Shown piece by piece: positions 57,726 to 64,000 of a stretch of 64,000 bases of DNA (position 1 is the stretch's first letter; the number at the start of each line of letters is the position of its first letter). Where the stretch lies: assembly GCA_965200375.1 (NCBI GenBank), contig OZ241353.1, forward strand, positions 1,240,001 to 1,304,000, written 5' to 3'. Source of the DNA: VXYL01 sp965200375. GTDB lineage: Bacteria; Pseudomonadota; Gammaproteobacteria; Pseudomonadales; Azotimanducaceae. The notes beneath the pieces are model-generated. The model was not told the origin of the DNA and ran no database searches. It saw only the letters and a list, made by a program, of their open reading frames with translations. A program made the position numbers and the translations under genes.

Positions 57726-57923
57726 CTAGCAGGAACCGGGTTGCGTCCCAACCTCGCCCGAGGTGGGCATCCGGTATTGCGCGGCCGCATTGCCGGGGCA
57801 ATTGGTTTCCCAAACATCTGTCGTGGGGCCTCCTTTGGTGCCGCTCCGAGTGCCGCCGAGAGCGAGTTTCATTAGCCGCGGCGGTTTCCAAACCGCCGCT
57901 TGCTTGGTCGTCGTTTCCGCCAT
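57726..57923 (-). CDS. Possible orphan lasso-like precursor peptide
   Basis: 65 residues from ATG 57923, with AGGGTAGG 8 nt upstream. It contains W12, P15, L17, then G-G-T-R-S-G-T-K (Thr29, Lys30) and G-G-P-T-T-D-V-W-E from residue 31. A Thr at -2, Gly as core residue 1 and Glu as core residue 9 are the classical lasso arrangement (compare T-K before G-G in microcin J25). The Pro-to-Thr spacing is 14 rather than 12. The core would be long (35 residues) with two Cys. No processing genes are adjacent; the nearest cyclase-like gene is 26 kb away. Could be coincidence in a non-coding gap. Confidence 0.25.
   Translation of the reverse strand: MAETTTKQAAVWKPPRLMKLALGGTRSGTKGGPTTDVWETNCPGNAAAQYRMPTSGEVGTQPGSC
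57878..57899. repeat. 22-bp palindrome (10-bp arms, 2-bp centre)
   Basis: GCGGCGGTTT (57878-57887), CC, then AAACCGCCGC (57890-57899). Perfect arms; no T run follows on either strand within 10 nt, so it is not a standard terminator. It overlaps the small minus-strand frame starting at 57923. Could be a regulator-binding site or a stable hairpin. Confidence 0.6.
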
Positions 57924-58028
57924 CGTTGAACCTACCCTACTTGAGTTTCGTTATCTGCACCGCGCCGGAGTAGCTGGCGATGGAATTGGCGCCTTGGCCC
58001 TCCGTCGCGGACGCGGCTATCCAACCAC

Positions 58029-58042
58029 GGGGGGGGGGGGGG
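58029..58042. repeat. Homopolymeric G14 tract
   Basis: Fourteen consecutive G bases on the plus strand inside the hisC-sulfite reductase gap, flanked by CCAACCAC and CAACCC. On the minus strand it would encode a Pro run in two weak frames. Second long homopolymer of the window besides C19 at 29705. Confidence 0.9.
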
Positions 58043-58378
58043 CAACCCTTGTGGCAAAGAAAATCGAACTTTCTGAACTTTCCCTCTGCAATCAATGGCT
58101 TGCAGGCGTCTTGCGACCGGAGAGCGTCCTGGACGCTGCCAGCAAGCCCTAGACGCCTTCCGGTGCGCCATTGGCAGCTGCGTCGTTGATCGCGCGGTGC
58201 TTGCGCGACCAAGACGCCCGGAACGCGCCCGGAGCGCCTGTGGGCAGAGTTCGAGTTCCGGCAACGCCATTGGCCATGCTCGGCGGGAACTGCGCCGACC
58301 CCTGGCCAGTCGGTGATCTCAACGCCGCAGCGCCCCTGTTAGACTGCCCGAGTGTGTCGCCGGGCGAACGCAAGGCCC

Positions 58379-60020
<1,642 letters not shown>

Positions 60021-60037
<17 letters not shown>

Positions 60038-60494
60038 GGGCGGGCGGATCGTCCGGGACGACTGGACGCTGCGCATGGAGGGCCCGGCGGGGCCTGGACG
60101 GATCTCGCCGCTCGCGGCCTGGCGCCAGGCGCCCGAGGGTGCCGGGGTGTGGGTGGAAGGGGACGCGGAAGTCGCGGAGATCGGCGCGGAGATCCGCGCC
60201 GCGCCAGTGGTCGCGGTGCGCTTTGCCGCCTTTGCCGACGGCCGCGGCTTGAGCTTCGCCAGCCTGCTGCGCAGCCGCTGCGGTTTCCAGGGCGAGCTGC
60301 GGGCCTTCGGCGAGCTGGTGCCGGACCTGACGCCCTACATGCTCCGCTGCGGCTTCGACGCCTTCCTGCTGGCCTCGGAGCGGGACGCAGAAACCGCCCT
60401 GGCATGCATGGCGCGCATGAGCGGCCACTACCAGGCGTCGGCGGCCGAGCCGACGCCGCGTTTCCGTCAAGCCGCCGCCTCCGCCACCTCCTAG
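60021..60494 (+). CDS. DUF934 protein, sulfite reductase partner
   Basis: 157 residues from ATG 60021, overlapping the end of cysI by 17 bp. Family signature W-V-E-G-D followed by V-A-V-R-F-A-A-F-A-D-G-R-G-L-S-F-A and L-R-A-F-G-E-L-V-P-D (PF06073). Members accompany cysI and are considered an accessory or electron-transfer partner; mechanism unresolved. Strong overlap implies coupled translation. Confidence 0.88.
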
Positions 60495-60535
60495 CGGTCG
60501 GCCGGCGCCAACCGCTGACCTCCGAAGGCCCGACG

Positions 60536-61702
60536 ATGCCGGCCGGCATTATCGAATCTTTCTTCGTGATCTTCGCCGGCGCCGCGGCGCTGGCGGCGGC
60601 GGCGCTCTACACCCGGCAGCCTCTCATCGTCGCCTACATCCTCATTGGCTGCGCCTTCGGCCCGCATGGCGCGAGCCTGGTCGCAGACGACCGGCTGCTG
60701 GCGGAGATCGGCCAGATCGGCATCATCTTCCTGCTGTTCCTGGTGGGCCTGGACCTGCCGCCGACCAAGCTCAAGGACATGATCGGCGAATCCGTGCTGG
60801 TCGCCCTCGCCAGCTCGGCGGTGTTCTTCGCTATCGGCTTCGGCGTGCTGGCGCTGTTCGGCTTCACCCTGGCGGAGGCCGCGGTCGCCGGCGTCGCCAG
60901 CATGTTCTCGAGCACCATACTCGGCATCAAGCTGCTGCCCACCACGGTGCTGCACCACCGCCACACCGGCGAGATCGTCATCAGCCTGCTGCTCATCCAG
61001 GACCTCGTCGCGGTGGTGGCGCTCTTGGTGCTGGCTGGTCTGGACGGCGAAGGCGGCAATCCGGCCGCTACCGCGCTGACGGTGGCGGTGGCGCTGCCCG
61101 TCGTCGGCGTCGCCGCCTACGCTGGCGTGCGCTTCCTGGTGGTGCCGCTGTTGGCCCGCTTCGACGTGTTTCGGGAGTTCACCTTCCTGTTGGCGGTCGG
61201 CTGGTGCCTCGGCATCGCCAGCCTCGCCCACGCGCTGGGGCTGTCCTGGGAGATCGGCGCCTTCGTGGCCGGCGTGTCCCTGGCGACCTCGCCGGTAGCG
61301 CAGTACATCACCGAGAACCTGCGCCCGCTGCGGGATTTCTTCCTGGTGCTGTTCTTCTTCTCGGTCGGCGCGGCCATCGATCCGCTGCTGCTGCTCGCCG
61401 TGTGGATGCCGACGCTGCTGCTGGCGCTGGTGCTGGTGGCCGTGAAGCCGCCGGTGTTCCGCGCCCTCCTGCGTTGGCGCCGGGAGCCGGACGACGTGGC
61501 CCGGGAGGTGGGCTACCGCCTCGGCCAGGCCAGCGAGTTCTCGCTGCTCTTGGTGTTCGTGGCGGGGGCGGCGCTGGTGTCCGCCGAAGCCGCCCACGTC
61601 GTCCAGGGCGCGACGGTGCTGACGCTCCTGCTTTCGACCTATCTCGTCATCTTCCGCTACCCGAGCCCGATCGCCGTGTCGGCCGCGCTGCGTCGGGACT
61701 GA
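60536..61702 (+). CDS. CPA2-type monovalent cation/proton antiporter, Kef-like
   Basis: 388 residues with 11-12 membrane helices, starting M-P-A-G-I-I-E-S-F. The conserved block I-I-F-L-L-F-L-V-G-L-D-L is followed by S-M-F-S-S-T-I and L-L-L-I-Q-D-L-V-A-V, the Q-D motif of CPA2 antiporters. It ends without the cytoplasmic TrkA-N/RCK domain found in KefB/KefC. Exchanges K+ or Na+ for H+. Confidence 0.87.
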   Translation: MPAGIIESFFVIFAGAAALAAAALYTRQPLIVAYILIGCAFGPHGASLVADDRLLAEIGQIGIIFLLFLVGLDLPPTKLKDMIGESVLVALASSAVFFAIGFGVLALFGFTLAEAAVAGVASMFSSTILGIKLLPTTVLHHRHTGEIVISLLLIQDLVAVVALLVLAGLDGEGGNPAATALTVAVALPVVGVAAYAGVRFLVVPLLARFDVFREFTFLLAVGWCLGIASLAHALGLSWEIGAFVAGVSLATSPVAQYITENLRPLRDFFLVLFFFSVGAAIDPLLLLAVWMPTLLLALVLVAVKPPVFRALLRWRREPDDVAREVGYRLGQASEFSLLLVFVAGAALVSAEAAHVVQGATVLTLLLSTYLVIFRYPSPIAVSAALRRD

Positions 61703-61754
61703 CCGTGGGCCAGGCTGCCATCGGGCGCCCGCCGGCATCGCCGGGGCGGCCGAC

Positions 61755-62396
61755 GTGATCGGCCTGGTCTTCGACGGCCAGTACGCGCTGTTCGCGCTGC
61801 TGCTGACGGCGCTGGTGCTGTCGCTGTGCTGCCACGAGTTCGGCCATGCCTGGGTGGCCAGGCTCTGCGGCGACGACACCGCCGAACGCGCCGGACGCCT
61901 CACCCTCAATCCGCTGGCGCACATCGATCCCATGGGGCTGGCGATGGTGGTGCTGGTGGGTTTCGGCTACGCCAAGCCGGTGCCGATGGATGCGCACAAC
62001 TTCCGCTGGCGGCGGGCGGACCTGTGGGTGGCGGCTGCCGGACCGGGCATGAACCTGCTGCTGGCGGCAGTGGCCTGGAACGGCTTCCTGCTGCTGCGCG
62101 GCAGCGGCGTGGAGTTCGCCTACAGCCCCGCGGCAGTGACGTTCTTCGCGCTCCTGGTGCAGATCAACCTGCTGCTGATGCTGTTCAATCTGCTGCCCCT
62201 GGGCCCCCTCGACGGCACCTACATCCTGCCGCACCTGCTGCCGCCCCGGCTGGCCGCCGCCTACCGCGCCGCCAATGCCCGCTACGGCCTGTGGGCGCTC
62301 CTGGCGTTGATCGTCGTCGGCCTGCTGGGCGTGCCGGTATTCGCCACGCTGACGGCCTTCGCGGCGTCGCTGGTGCCGTTCATCACTTTCGTGTAG
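61755..62396 (+). CDS. Site-2 protease-type (M50) membrane metalloprotease
   Basis: 213 residues, GTG start. Zinc motif H-E-F-G-H at 27-31 sits in the first long membrane helix; the third ligand Asp is in N-L-L-P-L-G-P-L-D-G-T. Five to six membrane segments and no PDZ or CBS domain, so it belongs to the minimal family. Cleaves substrates within the membrane; the target is unknown. 52 nt after the antiporter gene. Confidence 0.87.
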   Translation: MIGLVFDGQYALFALLLTALVLSLCCHEFGHAWVARLCGDDTAERAGRLTLNPLAHIDPMGLAMVVLVGFGYAKPVPMDAHNFRWRRADLWVAAAGPGMNLLLAAVAWNGFLLLRGSGVEFAYSPAAVTFFALLVQINLLLMLFNLLPLGPLDGTYILPHLLPPRLAAAYRAANARYGLWALLALIVVGLLGVPVFATLTAFAASLVPFITFV

Positions 62397-62434
62397 GCGC
62401 TCTCCGCACTCCGCACCGGGCCGTCCGGCTTCGC

Positions 62435-63595
62435 TCAGCGGGAGCGCACCACGGCGGACTCCGCCTCCAGGCCGAGCAGCGCCCGGCCCGCGTCTTCGAT
62501 CAGATGCGGCGCCACAGTGGCGTGCTGGCGCACCACGCGCACATCCCGGGCGATGCGTTCCAAGGGTTCGCCTACGCGATTCGCCGTGGTGCCGGCGGCT
62601 TCGCACAGCGTCTCCACCACCTCCACCGCGGCGCGGGCCGCGTCGGACGCGACGATGTGGAACAGCGCCTGCTGCCGAGGCGCCACCTCATTACCGGCGG
62701 TCACCGTCTCCCAAGTCTTCGCGGCCAGCTCCAGGAGTGCCGCGCGAGCGCCGAGAAGACGGGCCTCGGCGTGGGCCACGGCGCGCTGCGCGAAGGGCCG
62801 GTCGCGCAGGGTGCGAGTGGTGAAGCGCGGCTGCTTGCGTGTCGCCAGGGCCACGAACGCATCGATGCCGGCCCGGGCGATGCCCAAGGCCACCGCGGCC
62901 TTGTTGTAGGCCAGGCGGTTGCCGAGCGGCAGCCGCAGCTGCGGCGTGCTGGCGGCGTGGCCGCCGAGGGGCGCGATGATCCGCTCGGCCGGCACGAACA
63001 CATCGCGCAGCCGCACGTCGTGGGAGCCGGAACCGCGCAGCCCGGCCACGTGCCAGGTATCCAGGATCTCGAACTCGCCGGCCGGCACCACCGCGTAGCG
63101 GTTGCCCTCGGCGGCCGGCGTCTCGCCGTCGCGCTCCGTCAGGCACACGGTGGCGCCGAACAGCTGCGCGTTGTGGATGCCGCTGACGAACTGCCACTGG
63201 CCGCGGACGCGCCAGCCCGCACCCTCCCGCACGGCTTGGCCGACGGCAGCGGTGGAACTGGCCATGACGGTCATGGGATCCGCGATGAGCTCCGGGCAGC
63301 GATCCTTGAAGCCCGGGCCGATGAGGCCGAAGGTCTCGATGCCGATCATCAGGTTCCAGCCAGCGCTGCCGTCGGCCCGGGAGACGGCCTCGATGACGCC
63401 GATCTGGGTCATCGGGTCCGCGTCCGCGCCGTGGATGTCCGGGGTCGCCGCCAAACGGTAGAGGCCGGCGCTGGCGAACGCCTGGGCCACCGGCCGTGGC
63501 AGATGGCGCTGGCGCTCGGCCTGGTCCGCGTGGCACCTGACGAGAGGCGCAAGCGCTTCCGCCTTGGCAACGTGCGGGTCGGCCGACTTGCCCAT
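62435..63595 (-). CDS. Acyl-CoA dehydrogenase-fold flavoprotein (group D monooxygenase-like)
   Basis: 386 residues from ATG 63595. It has the acyl-CoA dehydrogenase architecture but resembles the HpaB/DszC-type hydroxylase-like members: A-D-G-S-A-G-W-N-L, W-R-V-R-G-Q-W-Q-F-V-S-G and G-L-R-G-S-G-S-H-D-V, with no catalytic Glu visible at the usual place. It may be a FADH2/FMNH2-dependent oxygenase needing an unlinked flavin reductase, or an atypical dehydrogenase. Divergent (142 bp) from the enoyl-CoA hydratase gene. Confidence 0.78.
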   Translation of the reverse strand: MGKSADPHVAKAEALAPLVRCHADQAERQRHLPRPVAQAFASAGLYRLAATPDIHGADADPMTQIGVIEAVSRADGSAGWNLMIGIETFGLIGPGFKDRCPELIADPMTVMASSTAAVGQAVREGAGWRVRGQWQFVSGIHNAQLFGATVCLTERDGETPAAEGNRYAVVPAGEFEILDTWHVAGLRGSGSHDVRLRDVFVPAERIIAPLGGHAASTPQLRLPLGNRLAYNKAAVALGIARAGIDAFVALATRKQPRFTTRTLRDRPFAQRAVAHAEARLLGARAALLELAAKTWETVTAGNEVAPRQQALFHIVASDAARAAVEVVETLCEAAGTTANRVGEPLERIARDVRVVRQHATVAPHLIEDAGRALLGLEAESAVVRSR

Positions 63596-63737
63596 CTGAG
63601 GAGTCCACTCGGGGCGGCAGCCGCGCCATCATAGACCACGCCGACGCCAGCCACGGCCGCCGCGACCGGCCTCGTGGTTGGGACCAGGCCGGGGAATCGA
63701 GTACATTGCGGCGGTGTCGGCCAGCGGGGAGAGCGCC

Positions 63738-64000
63738 ATGTACCAGGACATTCTCTACGAAGTGGACGGGCCAGCGGCCGTCGTCACCATGAACCGGCCG
63801 GCGAGCCTCAACGCCTTCACCAATCTCATGCTGGCGGAGATCCGCCACGCGCTCGGCGCCGCCGAACGGGACACGGACGTGGTGGGCATCGTGCTCACCG
63901 GCGCCGGGCGAGGCTTCTGCGCCGGCATGGACATGAACGCCTTGAACGAGATGACCGGCGGCGAGCGGGGCAAGGCCGAGTACGCCCATCTGGCCTGCGA
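63738..64000 (+). CDS. Enoyl-CoA hydratase/isomerase, 3' end cut by window
   Basis: First 87 codons only. It begins M-Y-Q-D-I-L-Y-E-V-D-G with GGGGAGAG upstream, then the crotonase hallmarks V-T-M-N-R-P-A-S-L-N-A-F and the oxyanion-hole segment L-T-G-A-G-R-G-F-C-A-G-M-D. Adds water to (or isomerises) enoyl-CoA in fatty-acid or aromatic degradation. The frame is open to the last base. Confidence 0.9.
   Translation, partial: MYQDILYEVDGPAAVVTMNRPASLNAFTNLMLAEIRHALGAAERDTDVVGIVLTGAGRGFCAGMDMNALNEMTGGERGKAEYAHLAC

Larger units (their letters stand above)
57386..58378. other. 993-bp lower-GC gap with no clear conserved gene
   Basis: Between hisC and the sulfite reductase gene the G+C content drops and no long frame has recognisable protein features. 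The gap holds a G14 run, a 22-bp palindrome, one small minus-strand frame that could be a precursor peptide (57726-57923) and several overlapping weak frames. A minus-strand frame from 57582 gives R-R-D-E-L-R-A-A-I-A-A-C-G-T-L and H-I-E-N-N-P-H-V-R-N but runs into antisense hisC. It may be the relic of acquired DNA. Confidence 0.6.

Noticed and set aside
57878..57899. GGTTTCCAAACC hairpin considered as a tRNA anticodon arm
   Set aside because: Arms are 10 bp with a 2-nt loop, and no acceptor stem or T-arm (GTTCGAATC-like) sequence lies at the right distance.
57413..57973. 186-codon plus-strand frame in the hisC-cysI gap
   Set aside because: Cys/Ser/Arg-rich composition without domain features, no ribosome site, overlapped by equally open frames on the other strand.

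Overview
The window is high-GC DNA, dense with genes on both strands and using many GTG/TTG starts and 1-4 bp gene overlaps. It most likely comes from an aerobic, uncultivated gammaproteobacterium. Pointers are the apbC/mrp-dcd pair, an MFS gene directly before uvrA, ccoNOQP, cysI plus DUF934, an RhlB-type helicase and the imelysin/DHOR/DUF1513 locus. No tRNA, rRNA, CRISPR array or insertion sequence was found. The window opens inside an imelysin gene and closes inside an enoyl-CoA hydratase gene.

Layout. 1-6.8 kb: a probable iron-responsive periplasmic locus (imelysin, two di-heme DHOR lipoproteins, a second imelysin, DUF1513). 6.8-9.6 kb: a DUF1330-like membrane protein, an orphan low-GC DNA methyltransferase and a secreted hypothetical protein. 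9.6-18.2 kb: single-chain biotin-dependent carboxylase, lone NuoF, a decayed patch, acyl-CoA dehydrogenase, GPP34 protein and nucleoside hydrolase. 18.2-27.7 kb: a stand-alone restriction-methylation fusion with its own consensus promoter, CoA-transferase, MFS transporter, UvrA and a dihydroorotase-like enzyme.

27.8-32.4 kb holds the most interesting segment, a compact peptide-modification operon. It encodes an HPr-kinase-like/sulfotransferase fusion, a 71-residue peptide with a strong ribosome site and a C19 tract, a lasso-cyclase-like asparagine synthetase homologue and an Asp/Asn beta-hydroxylase. The peptide carries the lasso leader spacing (W29..P32.F34....G39....T44) and ends in Ser, the residue phosphorylated in paeninodin-type lasso peptides. 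No lasso peptidase/RRE protein is present, and the usual acidic ring residue is not at core position 7-9, so this looks like an unusual or new RiPP type.

32.4-43.3 kb: polytopic membrane protein, SSB, GST, a cystathionine gamma-synthase-like PLP enzyme, cbb3 oxidase (ccoNOQP) with a Yip1-like protein, a PQQ propeller with an inserted cytochrome c, and hicBA whose hicA is frameshifted. 43.4-57.4 kb: sulfatase, dcd, mrp, phytanoyl-CoA dioxygenase-like protein, a Gfo/Idh/MocA-aldo/keto reductase fusion, a VRR-NUC nuclease, type-2 argC, aminotransferase, RhlB-like helicase, AI-2E-type permease and hisC. 57.4-58.4 kb is a lower-GC gap with a G14 tract, a 22-bp palindrome and one possible orphan precursor peptide. 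58.4-64 kb: siroheme sulfite/nitrite reductase with DUF934, a CPA2 antiporter, a site-2-type protease, an acyl-CoA-dehydrogenase-fold flavoprotein and the start of an enoyl-CoA hydratase.
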